From positions 1-27,658 of the IMG/VR virus record IMGVR_UViG_3300029448_000328: 27,658 nt of DNA; one strand, given 5' to 3'. The notes under the pieces were generated by a model. It was not told the DNA's origin and did not search any database. It saw only the letters and a list, made by a program, of their open reading frames with translations. The position numbers and the translations under genes were made by a program. Shown here piece by piece: positions 8,592 to 14,598 of this stretch. This DNA comes from a virus. Each line of letters opens with the position of its first letter. Position 1 is the stretch's first letter.

Positions 8592-8872
8592 CCTTTATTT
8601 ATTTTCCTTTTTAATACTTCTCGTAATCCCATTCCTGTAATTGTTCTACCTGAATGATGAGATAACCATTCTGCAGTTTCTCTATAACTACAATTACTTT
8701 CTATAAATTTTTTTGCTTTATTTAAAAGTTCTATTTCTTCAGGAACTTCTACTAATAATTTATCGTTTTCTTCTGATACCTCGTAACCAAAAGGAATAAG
8801 CCTAGATACTCTACGTCTAGTTATTCTTAGGGGGGAGGATGAAGATTCCGTGTGCGACTTTTGCATTGACAT
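8585..8872 (-). CDS. Helix-turn-helix-like protein between terminase subunits
   Basis: This 95-residue basic protein has a disordered Ser/Arg-rich start, then IPFGYEV and a helical region containing LNKAKKFIESNCSYRETAEWL and TITGMGLREVLKRKINKGW. The spacing resembles the helix-turn-helix 'recombinase-type' DNA-binding segment, in which 'YRETAEWL' would be the first helices and 'TGMGLREVLKRK' the recognition end. It overlaps the small terminase gene by 56 bases and the large terminase gene by 7. This position suggests a packaging accessory that binds DNA, but this is inferred from context. Start choice is uncertain. Confidence 0.65.
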   Translation of the reverse strand: MSMQKSHTESSSSPLRITRRRVSRLIPFGYEVSEENDKLLVEVPEEIELLNKAKKFIESNCSYRETAEWLSHHSGRTITGMGLREVLKRKINKGW

Positions 8873-9200
8873 CTATCTTTTCCTTTTTAACTAATCCTAT
8901 TCTATCTAAAACTTGTTTTGCTGCTTCTAATCTAACATTAGCCCCAGGGGTTGTGCTCTCTTCTAAACCCATAGTGTTAATAACTTGCATACTTGCTTTA
9001 GGTGCAAATCCTGCTAAAACTTGTTCTGCCCTATCTATAATTTCTTCTTTTAACGCTTTTAGTGGAACAGTATAATGAGAATATCCTGCAATCTCTCCTG
9101 CAAGTTTAGGGTCTCCATTAGCTTCACCAAACAAAGCATCTAAAAAATCTTTTTGCTTATCTGTTAAATCTACAGATTTATTATCACTAGGAACTAACAT
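8817..9200 (-). CDS. terS: Terminase small subunit
   Basis: This 127-residue protein matches the marine-phage small terminase pattern. An N-terminal LTDKQKDFLDALFGEANGD leads into a helix-turn-helix-like ELAGEIAGYSHYTVPLKALK region, then a helical middle (VRLEAAKQVLDRIGLVKKE) and a C-terminal hydrophobic FILPPK. Such proteins bind the packaging site and load the large subunit. AAGGT precedes the ATG closely. It overlaps the 95-residue helix-turn-helix-like gene that separates it from the large subunit, an unusual insertion in the common TerS-TerL pair. Confidence 0.85.
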   Translation of the reverse strand: MLVPSDNKSVDLTDKQKDFLDALFGEANGDPKLAGEIAGYSHYTVPLKALKEEIIDRAEQVLAGFAPKASMQVINTMGLEESTTPGANVRLEAAKQVLDRIGLVKKEKIDVNAKVAHGIFILPPKNN

Positions 9201-9483
9201 TTCTTACCTTTTGTAAATGTCTTTCTGTTCTTTCTTTTAACCAGTCAGGAGATTTTCTAATACCTACCTGCTCTTCTATTTGTCTTTCTTTCATACCTTG
9301 ACGAGCAGCACTTATCATTTGGTCTCTACCTTTATGTTCTGCTCTTTCAATAAAACCTAGCATAGGCGCAGTAAGAACTTGTTCTATATTTTTATCTTTT
9401 AATAATTCTTCTCTTTCTTCAAAAGATAATATCTCATCCCAAACTTTTCTTGTCTTTTTATTTTTAAAAGAATACAGTGGCAT
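9187..9483 (-). CDS. FmdB-like small late protein, 98 aa
   Basis: This 98-residue protein starts MPLYSFKNKKTRKVWDEILS. It resembles the start of FmdB-type and T4-like phage proteins ('MPxYxF...W.E.MS...') but lacks the cysteines of the zinc ribbon. The phrase NIEQVLTAPMLG is also typical of that phage family. The rest is helical and basic. It overlaps the small terminase gene by 14 bases and directly abuts the upstream gene. Function is unknown; similar genes lie near packaging or tail genes in other marine phages. Confidence 0.7.
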   Translation of the reverse strand: MPLYSFKNKKTRKVWDEILSFEEREELLKDKNIEQVLTAPMLGFIERAEHKGRDQMISAARQGMKERQIEEQVGIRKSPDWLKERTERHLQKVRNVSS

Positions 9484-10247
9484 TATTTTATAACCTCAAA
9501 ATATTTACGTTGATATTTATTTAAGTCTGATAAAGATTCTATATCTGTATCATACTCACATAATTTTTTATATAAACTTTTATTATTTATCCAACCTCGA
9601 CCATTCCAAAATTCAAATCCATCAAATCTAGATTTATAAGAATTACTTTTTTCGTAACCATAAGATAAATAATATTTCTTACACTTATTTTTTATAGACC
9701 AGTCTATCTCGTATAAAGTCGCATAAGTTCCCATTCCTAATTTTGGATTCTGATAATCCCAAGCAAACTGGCCTGTTAGAACGTGTTTGCTATTAAAAAC
9801 TTTAACCTCTGTAAACGCTACCGGTTTATCTTTGTAATAGTAGATAAAATATTTCCAATCAATGTAGTCTTGTTTTTCAAATACTTCACTTTCTTCTTCA
9901 AAGTTTTTTTCATGAAACTTCTTATGTTTAATATATTTTTTATAAATACTGGAAATAATAGTGAAAAGTGTGTCATCTAACTTATCGTATATTCGTACCG
10001 TAATATCTTTTTTTCGTAATGTCTTTTTTTGTTTTTTACTAAATGTATATTTATTTAATTGTAGTCTCGTATTTCTAGCGTTAATCCAAGTGAGTTCATT
10101 TAGGGGTGTGTAATACCATGATAAAGGAATCCACCCATTTTCAAAAGCATAACAATATTCATCTTCATTAAATTTTGCTAATGCTAAAGAATAAATAAAA
10201 TCGTAGTTCGTTAGCTTTCCTGTAACGTGGTCAAAGAATATTTTCAA
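9483..10247 (-). CDS. ATE/Bpt-type aminoacyl-tRNA-protein transferase-like GNAT protein
   Basis: This 254-residue protein closely follows the C-terminal GNAT-like domain of arginyl- and leucyl-tRNA-protein transferases, which add an amino acid to protein N-termini. Visible features are the basic TRLQLNKYTFSKKQKKTLRK strip, the LFTIISSIYKKYIKHKKFH helix, and DYQNPKLGMGTYATLYEID. The last corresponds to the family's 'DP...SLGTYxxLxEI' core. It is followed by KKYYLSYGY and KSRFDGFEFWNGRGW, matching 'Y.YLGY' and 'YKxxFxPxE..ngxW'. The N-terminal cysteine domain of classical ATE1 is not evident. It overlaps the upstream gene by four bases. Alternatives are another FemAB/GNAT acyltransferase acting on protein or cell wall. 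Confidence 0.75.
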   Translation of the reverse strand: MKIFFDHVTGKLTNYDFIYSLALAKFNEDEYCYAFENGWIPLSWYYTPLNELTWINARNTRLQLNKYTFSKKQKKTLRKKDITVRIYDKLDDTLFTIISSIYKKYIKHKKFHEKNFEEESEVFEKQDYIDWKYFIYYYKDKPVAFTEVKVFNSKHVLTGQFAWDYQNPKLGMGTYATLYEIDWSIKNKCKKYYLSYGYEKSNSYKSRFDGFEFWNGRGWINNKSLYKKLCEYDTDIESLSDLNKYQRKYFEVIK

Positions 10248-10912
10248 AGATGACCTTTACCGCTATCGTAACTAGAACCTCCCTCTTTCTTAAACTCTGT
10301 CATATAAGAATCGTCAGTAGTTTCTGTATCTCTAGTATTCTCTACAGTGTAAAATGTTTGGTCTATTTTATATCCCGGATTCTGTTTTAATCTATCTGAG
10401 ATATATGCATCATCCATCCATACTATTCTGTTATTGGGGTAAATAAAGAAATTACCATCATCCATCTTGAACACGTGTCCACACTTATGTTCAGGGTCTT
10501 CAGAATAATTAGTATCTGTCATCCCTGCTTTATTTTCCCAAGCCCAGTCTAGAGTAAACATGTATGTGCCTCTTCTCCAAACACCTTTGTAGTCTACTAA
10601 GTCTGCTCGACAATTTGCTAGTCTATTTCGTCTGTTAACATCCACGTAAGGAGAAAAACAATCCCAGTACATATGTATATTTAAATTATGTATGGGTGCA
10701 TCTTTCTTCCAACAAAAAGCATGGATAGGTCTTCTAGTCCAGTTCACACCATTTTCTAATAAACATTCAAACAAAGGAACTCTTCGTTCTAGACTAGCTA
10801 CGCTGTGTACATCACAGACGCTAAACTCTCCATGACCTTTCTCATGGTCGTACATATACTCATCTCTAATATAACAATTAAAGGTGGGTAAATTATGATT
10901 TAGAAATGCCAA
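10244..10912 (-). CDS. Conserved marine phage protein of unknown function, 222 aa
   Basis: This 222-residue protein begins MAFLNHNLPTFNCYIRDEYMY and has the features of a conserved protein seen in many marine podo- and siphoviruses. These include VASLERRVPLFECLLENGV, RRPIHAFCWKKDAP, MYWDCFSPYVDV, GTYMFTLDW, then HKCGHVFKMDDGNFFIYPNN. It is rich in Trp, Tyr, Cys and His and looks mostly beta. Function is not known to me. The ending is low-complexity and polar. The four-base overlap with the transferase-like gene suggests coupled expression. Confidence 0.8.
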   Translation of the reverse strand: MAFLNHNLPTFNCYIRDEYMYDHEKGHGEFSVCDVHSVASLERRVPLFECLLENGVNWTRRPIHAFCWKKDAPIHNLNIHMYWDCFSPYVDVNRRNRLANCRADLVDYKGVWRRGTYMFTLDWAWENKAGMTDTNYSEDPEHKCGHVFKMDDGNFFIYPNNRIVWMDDAYISDRLKQNPGYKIDQTFYTVENTRDTETTDDSYMTEFKKEGGSSYDSGKGHL

Positions 10913-11080
10913 TTACTTTTTCTTCTTTGTAGTTTTCTTTTTAGTTGGCTTTTCTTTTACTTCCATCTTTTTTAATTTGCCATCATTAATCATGGCATAA
11001 AAGATATTTTTACCTTTCTTTGGTCCATATCTTTTTGTAAATTCTTCTAGGGTTCTTTTACCTTGACTTGTTAGAGGCAT
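10913..11080 (-). CDS. Small basic protein, 55 aa
   Basis: This 55-residue protein runs from MPLTSQGKRTLEEFTKRYG to a Lys-rich tail (about 15 of the last 25 residues are Lys). The motif RTLEEFTKRYGPKKGKNIFY followed by AMINDGKL is a coherent small fold, with the tail probably binding nucleic acid. AAGGAAA lies four bases before the ATG. It overlaps the 97-residue gene by 23 bases in another frame and fills the gap before the 222-residue gene. Function is unknown. Confidence 0.75.
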   Translation of the reverse strand: MPLTSQGKRTLEEFTKRYGPKKGKNIFYAMINDGKLKKMEVKEKPTKKKTTKKKK

Positions 11081-11351
11081 TGTGTTTCCTTTTTAAATCT
11101 AATTTTGCTTTCTTAGCAATAGCTACGACTTGATTCTTCCCCATAACTTTTGCACGTTGTTCCATAACTGTGAGGATTTGAATCTTTCTAGCATAAGGTT
11201 TATTAACTTTACGTACCTTCGCCACAGTATTCTTTGCATCCGTTGGTGTTGCAAATTTAATACTAACAGTGTCTTTAGGATTTTCATCTGTGTATAATCT
11301 TCTTCCTGAACCTTTTGGTTTCTTGCCTGTACCTTTCTTAGGGTCAGCCAT
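11058..11351 (-). CDS. Basic protein, 97 aa, probable nucleic-acid binding
   Basis: This 97-residue, Lys/Arg-rich protein has a disordered start (MADPKKGTGKKPKGSGRR) and a folded part around VSIKFATPTDAKNTVAKVRK and YARKIQILTVMEQRAKVMGK. It looks like a short beta strand plus two helices. The charge suggests DNA or RNA binding. The ATG overlaps the previous gene's stop by one base. I know of similar small proteins in marine phages but not of a function. Confidence 0.7.
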   Translation of the reverse strand: MADPKKGTGKKPKGSGRRLYTDENPKDTVSIKFATPTDAKNTVAKVRKVNKPYARKIQILTVMEQRAKVMGKNQVVAIAKKAKLDLKRKHNASNKSR

Positions 11352-11746
11352 TAAAATTTAAAATTTAATCCTACTTTAACTTTATCTTTGTCTGCAGATA
11401 ATTCTGTTTTTAAATCGTCTGTAAAAGATTTAGATAAGTTTAAACTCGTTTCTCCTTTGTTATTAACTGTAAAAGAACTATTATAAGTTTTTCCACCAAG
11501 TTTTAAACCTAATTTATTAGAACCTACTAACATATTATCACTAAAAGGAATCTTCCCAATAGCATTTTCTATTTTATTTTTAACATTTTTTACAACAGGA
11601 GTATTTAATACTACGCTACCTAGTGCTGCAGTTGCTGCTTTTTTAGAAGACTTAATTGCTTGTTTCTTTTGATTATCTGCATCTGCTACTTTTTTTAACT
11701 CCTCAATAATTCTAACATTGTTAGAGTATTTACTTTCGTTAGTCAT
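11351..11746 (-). CDS. Hypothetical late protein, 131 aa
   Basis: This 131-residue protein has a helical, Lys-rich N-terminal half and a Thr/Ser/Asn-rich C-terminal half of likely beta strands ending KVKVGLNFKF. The terminal aromatic residue and alternating pattern (SSFTVNNKGETSLNLS, then KVKVGLNFKF) are reminiscent of beta-hairpin or barrel ends, but there is no signal peptide. The N-terminal segment AATAALGSVVLNTPVV is a weak hydrophobic helix. Function is unknown. The start overlaps the end of a possible 30-residue peptide (ATGACTAA). Confidence 0.65.
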   Translation of the reverse strand: MTNESKYSNNVRIIEELKKVADADNQKKQAIKSSKKAATAALGSVVLNTPVVKNVKNKIENAIGKIPFSDNMLVGSNKLGLKLGGKTYNSSFTVNNKGETSLNLSKSFTDDLKTELSADKDKVKVGLNFKF

Positions 11747-11831
11747 CTCTGTTATTTTCTACAATCTCTACAGCCTCTGTCCCTTTGACTGCCCTATACA
11801 CATTACCCTTTGGACTTACGGCCTTTAACAT
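11739..11831 (-). CDS. Possible 30-aa peptide
   Basis: This short frame encodes MLKAVSPKGNVYRAVKGTEA and ends VEIVENNRDD. Its stop overlaps the next gene's ATG, and it fills the 56-base gap after the 116-residue gene, so it could couple translation across the gap. No ribosome binding site is visible and the length gives little statistical support. Part of a longer open frame here is clearly a shadow. Treat as tentative. Confidence 0.3.
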   Translation of the reverse strand: MLKAVSPKGNVYRAVKGTEAVEIVENNRDD

Positions 11832-12153
11832 GTTTCTGAGACTTAGGAGGACTTTTTGTACTCCCCCCTGGACCAGACCAAAGAACTTTATTAGCCCAAT
11901 AAGCGGCACTGGTAGGACCTTTTGCAATGTTTTTTGCATGACGTGCTTTAAAAGATTTCCTAGCTTCTGCGGAATAGTTGTGACCCATAGAAGCGTCACC
12001 GAAGCGAATAAGGCGGGGCTTCCCACCCTCGAGTATAGCGACCTTACCTTTTTTACCGCCTTCAGTAGTCCTAACTGCTTTATTAAATCTAGAAAGACCA
12101 TGCTTTTTAAGAAACTTTTTTCTTTTTTCTGTTTGACTTTGTTTTTCTGCCAT
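11803..12153 (-). CDS. Basic phage protein with RKSFKARH motif, 116 aa
   Basis: This 116-residue basic protein contains GKPRLIRFGDASMGHNY, then RKSFKARHAKNIAKG and SAAYWANKVLW. This order, 'IRFGD..M....RKSFRARH......ARYW..K.W', is common in small proteins of marine phages and is also seen in some large viruses. Function is unknown; the charge and His/Arg motifs suggest nucleic-acid binding. A competing frame over the same DNA (11739-12101) is a shadow: it is hydrophobic, has no family pattern, and this frame fits the family motif. Confidence 0.78.
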   Translation of the reverse strand: MAEKQSQTEKRKKFLKKHGLSRFNKAVRTTEGGKKGKVAILEGGKPRLIRFGDASMGHNYSAEARKSFKARHAKNIAKGPTSAAYWANKVLWSGPGGSTKSPPKSQKHVKGRKSKG

Positions 12154-12235
12154 TCTTTTTAGGTTTCATTTTACCCACTGCTATCATAATCACAGTTTTA
12201 TCTTTAGGTTTTTTTGTTTTTGTACTGTATGCCAT
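12107..12235 (-). CDS. Very small basic protein, 42 aa
   Basis: This 42-residue protein, MAYSTKTKKPKDKTVIMIAV and then a Lys/Arg-rich tail, has a short hydrophobic strand (TVIMIAV) before GKMKPKKNG. Its ATG shares one base with the stop of the preceding gene (TAATG), a typical coupled start, and it overlaps the start of the 116-residue gene. There is no strong ribosome binding site of its own. Function is unknown. Confidence 0.6.
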   Translation of the reverse strand: MAYSTKTKKPKDKTVIMIAVGKMKPKKNGRKTKSNRKKKKVS

Positions 12236-12402
12236 TAAACTTTTTTCATATTCTTTTGAATAGCCATCCCTCTTGCTTTTTCATAAGAAGATAGCTTACC
12301 ATCTTTATCTAAATCAGCTTTTGCTGTATCTAGTTTAAAGTTGGTAGTTCGATTGTTACGATTATCGGACTTACCATTAAATTTCATATCTTTTGGATTC
12401 AT
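12235..12402 (-). CDS. Small EF-hand-like protein, 55 aa
   Basis: This 55-residue protein contains the stretch KADLDKDGKLSSYEKARGMA, which carries the DxDxDGxLSxxE calcium-loop pattern of an EF-hand-like motif followed by a helix. Such single-motif proteins recur in marine phage late operons. A G-rich ribosome binding site (AGGGGGG) lies about 10 bases before the ATG. The stop overlaps the next gene's start. A structural calcium-binding role in the particle is a guess from the motif. Confidence 0.75.
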   Translation of the reverse strand: MNPKDMKFNGKSDNRNNRTTNFKLDTAKADLDKDGKLSSYEKARGMAIQKNMKKV

Positions 12403-12417
12403 CTTTGATTTTCCCCC

Positions 12418-12549
12418 CTATTTTTTACGCACAGTTTGTGCAGCACGTTTAAATTGTGCAGATGTAGGTGCTCCTTTAGCCCCTTTATTTCGCATTTTTT
12501 CTCCACGCTTCCTCTTAGCATGGATATTTGCGTACAATCCTTTTCTCAT
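12418..12549 (-). CDS. Small basic protein 'GLYANIHAKRKR' type, 43 aa
   Basis: This 43-residue protein begins MRKGLYANIHAKRKRGEKMR and continues with GAKGAPTSAQFKRAAQTVRK. The 'GLYANIHAKRKRI..GSGEKMR..G.KGAPT...F..SA' pattern is a widespread small protein in marine phages and some other viruses. It is very basic and probably binds nucleic acid. Its ATG overlaps the stop of the preceding gene (ATGA). Confidence 0.8.
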   Translation of the reverse strand: MRKGLYANIHAKRKRGEKMRNKGAKGAPTSAQFKRAAQTVRKK

Positions 12550-12791
12550 GTCTTCTTTTTAGCAGTTTTTTTCTTCTTTCCGCCAATTAAATCTTTATCA
12601 GCTTTCCTTGCACCACCTTTTCCAGTAGCAAAAGAGCGTACACGCCCTGCAGCCCACTGATGTTGTGATACTTTAGGTCTTGAACCTGCAGAAAAGTATG
12701 CTGCCAGTCCACGTGAGTAGACTTTACTTAATGTAGATTTAGAAATACCACTGGATTTGTGATATTTATCTATAACTGCTGCTCTACTCAT
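12546..12791 (-). CDS. DUF5824-like protein, 81 aa
   Basis: This 81-residue protein carries SGISKSTLSKVYSRGLAAYF, then GSRPKVSQHQWAAGRVRSFA and a 'TGKGGARKADKDLI' end. This is the pattern I associate with the DUF5824 family of phage and virus proteins, whose function is unknown. A Lys-rich tail follows. It abuts the upstream gene by one base and overlaps the downstream one by four. Confidence 0.8.
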   Translation of the reverse strand: MSRAAVIDKYHKSSGISKSTLSKVYSRGLAAYFSAGSRPKVSQHQWAAGRVRSFATGKGGARKADKDLIGGKKKKTAKKKT

Positions 12792-12997
12792 TATCCTTTT
12801 CTCCTATCTCTGTCTATTTTCTTCATCATTGCAGGAGTTAGCTTACCTTCTTTATACAATTTAGCTGTTCTTTTTATTTCAGCCTCTCTTGCCTTGGGGT
12901 TTTTAGCCCCACGCACATATTTCGTAGGTACTCCACCCTTTGTTTTAGGGACTGGGGGGAACTTACGTTTATTTTTTGTTTTAGATTTGGTCTTCAT
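12791..12997 (-). CDS. First gene of late operon: basic protein, 68 aa
   Basis: This 68-residue protein begins with a Lys-rich segment and contains GGVPTKYVRGAKNPKAREAE and IKRTAKLYKEGKLTPAMMKK, a motif order common in small phage proteins of unknown function. It is the first gene after the leftward promoter at 13097-13125, with a leader of about 90 bases. The purine-rich GGGAG is only one base from the ATG, an unusually tight spacing, yet no other in-frame start exists. Confidence 0.75.
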   Translation of the reverse strand: MKTKSKTKNKRKFPPVPKTKGGVPTKYVRGAKNPKAREAEIKRTAKLYKEGKLTPAMMKKIDRDRRKG

Positions 12998-13096
12998 ACT
13001 CCCTATTGGTTAGGTTATAGGCTGTTCGTGATGCCCTTTGTGTTACCTGAATGTGTGTGATGGTGTGTGGCCTTTGAAATCAGCCTACTATTATAT

Positions 13097-13125
13097 ATTA
13101 TACTCCCTTATATCACATCTGTCAA
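13097..13125 (-). promoter_or_regulatory. Perfect sigma70 promoter, leftward (late operon)
   Basis: Read on the minus strand this is TTGACA, exactly 17 bases, then TATAAT. It points at the structural operon that begins at 12997, with transcription expected to start near 13090. Both hexamers and the spacing match the bacterial sigma70 consensus fully, so strong use by host RNA polymerase is expected. None of the six TAACATATGTTA-type palindromes lies within this promoter or its leader. Confidence 0.88.
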
Positions 13126-13152
13126 GTAAAATATGAAATTTTTATTTTTTTA
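13126..13152. promoter_or_regulatory. AT-rich spacer between divergent promoters
   Basis: These 27 bases separate the two -35 boxes and consist almost only of A and T, with runs of T on the plus strand. Such sequence can act as an UP element for the alpha subunit of RNA polymerase for one or both promoters. Confidence 0.5.
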
Positions 13153-13181
13153 TTGACAGAATCGTCATAGGGGTGTATAAT
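13153..13181 (+). promoter_or_regulatory. Perfect sigma70 promoter, rightward (early region)
   Basis: The plus strand reads TTGACA, 17 bases, TATAAT. Transcription should start near 13188 and enter the early region. The first palindromic operator (13208-13223) lies about 20 bases downstream of the start point, a place where a bound repressor would block initiation or early elongation. Confidence 0.88.
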
Positions 13182-13207
13182 AGATATTATATATCCCACC
13201 TCCCCTA

Positions 13208-13223
13208 TATAACATATGTTACA
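13208..13223. promoter_or_regulatory. Operator palindrome copy 1
   Basis: TATAACATATGTTACA, 14 of 16 matches to TCTAACATATGTTAGA with the 12-bp core TAACATATGTTA intact. It sits just after the transcription start of the perfect rightward promoter. Confidence 0.65.
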
Positions 13224-13397
13224 TATATGCCCGACATATGGATTATAAATATTCTATACATAGGGCCAACATGTACTTTCAAACCTAATCCCAATATTTT
13301 AGCATAACCACGTATATATACATATACACACCCCCCCATGGCACATGCACATATACAACATATATCCCATATCTGACAAACATATAACCCATACGTA

Positions 13398-13413
13398 TCT
13401 AACATATGTTATT
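13398..13413. promoter_or_regulatory. Operator palindrome copy 2
   Basis: TCTAACATATGTTATT, 14 of 16 matches, with an intact 12-bp core. It lies inside the early leader, about 190 bases downstream of copy 1. Confidence 0.6.
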
Positions 13414-13506
13414 TCACTATATGAAACATATAAGGGGTATGTATTTTCAAGCTATAAGACACATATCAAACATGTGTAAATCTTACTTAATACTTTCAAA
13501 TACATA

Positions 13507-13522
13507 TCTCACATATGTTAGA
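13507..13522. promoter_or_regulatory. Operator palindrome copy 3
   Basis: TCTCACATATGTTAGA, 15 of 16 matches. It is adjacent to one arm of the 9-bp inverted repeat in the leader. Confidence 0.6.
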
Positions 13523-13599
13523 CATACCCCCCCTACACATAACCCATATATATTGAATCTAGGCTGAACATATCCTTTACATTTGTTTACAATTTATGT

Positions 13600-13621
13600 T
13601 TGACATAATCCAATATATATG
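13600..13621 (+). repeat. Inverted repeat element, left copy
   Basis: TTGACA, one T, then AATCCAATATATATG. The same element without the extra T lies in reverse orientation at 18282-18302. It sits immediately before the first early gene, and TATGAT (13618-13623) could serve as a -10 for a nearly leaderless transcript, although the spacing to TTGACA is too short for sigma70. Confidence 0.55.
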
Positions 13622-13625
13622 ATAC

Positions 13626-13877
13626 ATGTACTACATGTCTGTAAACAAACTATCTAAATTACTAAAAAAAGATGAGATTATTAACCTAGAATTAGGTGTT
13701 GATAAAATCAATCTTTCAGCTCGTATTTACTACAAACGAGGAAGTGACTTCGAGTATTTTAAAGGCATTAACTTAGATAAGAAATATTTAACAGTTAATG
13801 AGATAGACCAAATAAATCTTTTTATAATTGATTTATTATTTAAAAGAAAAGAGGACCTAGACAATAATCTAATATAA
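13626..13877 (+). CDS. Hypothetical early protein, 83 aa
   Basis: This is the first early gene, encoding up to 83 residues (MYYMSVNKLSKLLKKDEIIN and onward). It is Lys/Ile/Asn-rich with a hydrophobic helix near the end (INLFIIDLLFKRKEDL). No ribosome binding site precedes either the first ATG or the second at 13635, so translation may be leaderless or rely on another signal. I recognise no domain. Very AT-rich codon use matches its neighbours. Confidence 0.6.
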   Translation: MYYMSVNKLSKLLKKDEIINLELGVDKINLSARIYYKRGSDFEYFKGINLDKKYLTVNEIDQINLFIIDLLFKRKEDLDNNLI

Positions 13878-13945
13878 CTTTAAACAATAACTCTTTAATT
13901 AGGGTTATTGCTTAGGGTTATCCTAAGAGAAAGAAAAGGTGTATT

Positions 13946-14152
13946 ATGCATTATAAAAATACTAATATTCTTGATTATGATATTAATATAAAAGAACTGA
14001 ATGACACTAAAGTTAGAGTTATTGCAGAAAATTATAAACATACATTAATCAGATATTATGATGTCAAGGGAAGTTTTAACCAATATATAAGCGTTATTAC
14101 TCCAAAGATTAAACAGGCAATAATTGAAATGGAAAGGGGTTTAAATGTTTAA
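13946..14152 (+). CDS. Hypothetical early protein, 68 aa
   Basis: This 68-residue protein, MHYKNTNILDYDINIKELND and onward, has alternating charged and hydrophobic residues and probably mixes beta strands (TKVRVIAENYKHTLIRYY) with a C-terminal helix (IKQAIIEMERGL). AAAAGG lies eight bases before the ATG. It overlaps the next gene by eight bases. Function is unknown. Confidence 0.65.
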   Translation: MHYKNTNILDYDINIKELNDTKVRVIAENYKHTLIRYYDVKGSFNQYISVITPKIKQAIIEMERGLNV

Positions 14153-14432
14153 TACTAATATTGTAAAAAAATGGAACTATGGCAATTATTCAAGTGATAA
14201 CTATGGAAGCCACAGTCTAGCATTTACGGATAATTTTAATAATAGTTATTACTTCAGTTATAATACTTTAGTAGCCTTTACTGATGAAGACGGGCTTTGT
14301 ATTCGTGAAAATGTATGGGGAACAACCACGGGGAAGCATTTGAATTGGATTGATAGAGATAAATCAATAAGAGTGGATTCAAAGACCTTTGAGGATAGAT
14401 TACAAAGATTGAGAGATAAATACAAAAAATGA
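14145..14432 (+). CDS. DUF8033-like early protein, 95 aa
   Basis: This 95-residue protein matches a widespread small phage/bacterial domain: NYSSDNYGSHSLAFTD, then YYFSYNTLVAFTDEDGL, then VWGTTTGKHLNWIDRDK. I believe this is DUF8033; its function is unknown. The strong match to 'TTGKHLNWID' makes the call of a real gene secure. GGAAAGGGG lies just before the ATG, inside the previous gene. Confidence 0.8.
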   Translation: MFNTNIVKKWNYGNYSSDNYGSHSLAFTDNFNNSYYFSYNTLVAFTDEDGLCIRENVWGTTTGKHLNWIDRDKSIRVDSKTFEDRLQRLRDKYKK

Positions 14433-14509
14433 AATCATTTGTTATAATATATGGCTCAGTAGTCTTTCTTTATCTGTTTGCGCTATTCTATGGGGTAATT
14501 ACTCAATAA
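14429..14509 (+). CDS. Single-span membrane micropeptide, 26 aa
   Basis: This 26-residue frame reads MKSFVIIYGSVVFLYLFALF and ends YGVITQ. It is almost entirely one membrane helix with a positively charged start. Its ATG overlaps the stop of the DUF8033-like gene (ATGA), the usual coupled start of this genome, and it ends just before a strong terminator. Small membrane proteins are typical host-interaction genes in early regions, but the role here is unknown. Confidence 0.55.
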   Translation: MKSFVIIYGSVVFLYLFALFYGVITQ

Positions 14510-14529
14510 AACAATATAAAACATTTAAG

Positions 14530-14558
14530 GGCTATCTCTTCGGGGGTAGCCTTTTTTT
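14530..14558 (+). terminator. Rho-independent terminator with UUCG loop
   Basis: GGCTATCTC, loop TTCG, GGGGTAGCC form a 9-bp stem (two G-U pairs) and are followed by seven T. This is a textbook intrinsic terminator on the plus strand. It ends the first early transcription unit after the 26-residue membrane peptide gene. Confidence 0.93.
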
Positions 14559-14570
14559 ATTTTTAACTGT

Positions 14571-14598
14571 TTGACATTTTGAATCAAATTTATAGTAT
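14571..14598 (+). promoter_or_regulatory. Probable sigma70 promoter before ParB-like gene
   Basis: TTGACA at 14571-14576 and TAGTAT at 14593-14598 with a 16-base spacer, just after the terminator and just before the ParB-like gene. The -35 is perfect and the -10 matches four of six positions. No palindromic operator lies here, unlike the other rightward promoters. Confidence 0.6.

Larger units (their letters stand above)
13182..13625 (+). other. Gene-free, AT-rich leader with repeats; possible origin
   Basis: About 440 bases between the rightward promoter and the first early gene hold no credible gene. They are filled with CATATG/ACATAT words, C-runs (CCCCCCC near 13330, CCCCCCCC near 13527), three copies of the operator palindrome, a 9-bp inverted repeat (GGGGTATGT at 13434-13442 with ACATACCCC at 13522-13530), a small hairpin (ACACAT/ATGTGT, 13459-13477) and a repeated TACTTTCAAA. 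It may be a long regulatory leader, a small RNA or a replication origin. Confidence 0.5.

Noticed and set aside
11739-12101. A 120-codon minus-strand frame overlapping the 116-residue gene
   Set aside because: Hydrophobic translation with no motif; the other frame has the RKSFKARH family pattern. Only its last 30 codons are kept as a tentative peptide.
11785-12162. Plus-strand 125-codon frame
   Set aside because: Antisense to a well-supported small gene and without ribosome binding site.
13205-13405. Minus-strand 66-codon frame in the leader
   Set aside because: Translation is a Tyr/Ile/Cys repeat made by CATATG-type words; no start signal.
13501-13530. CRISPR-like array from the recurring palindromes
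   Set aside because: Spacing is irregular over kilobases and the repeats are short palindromes, so they fit operators.
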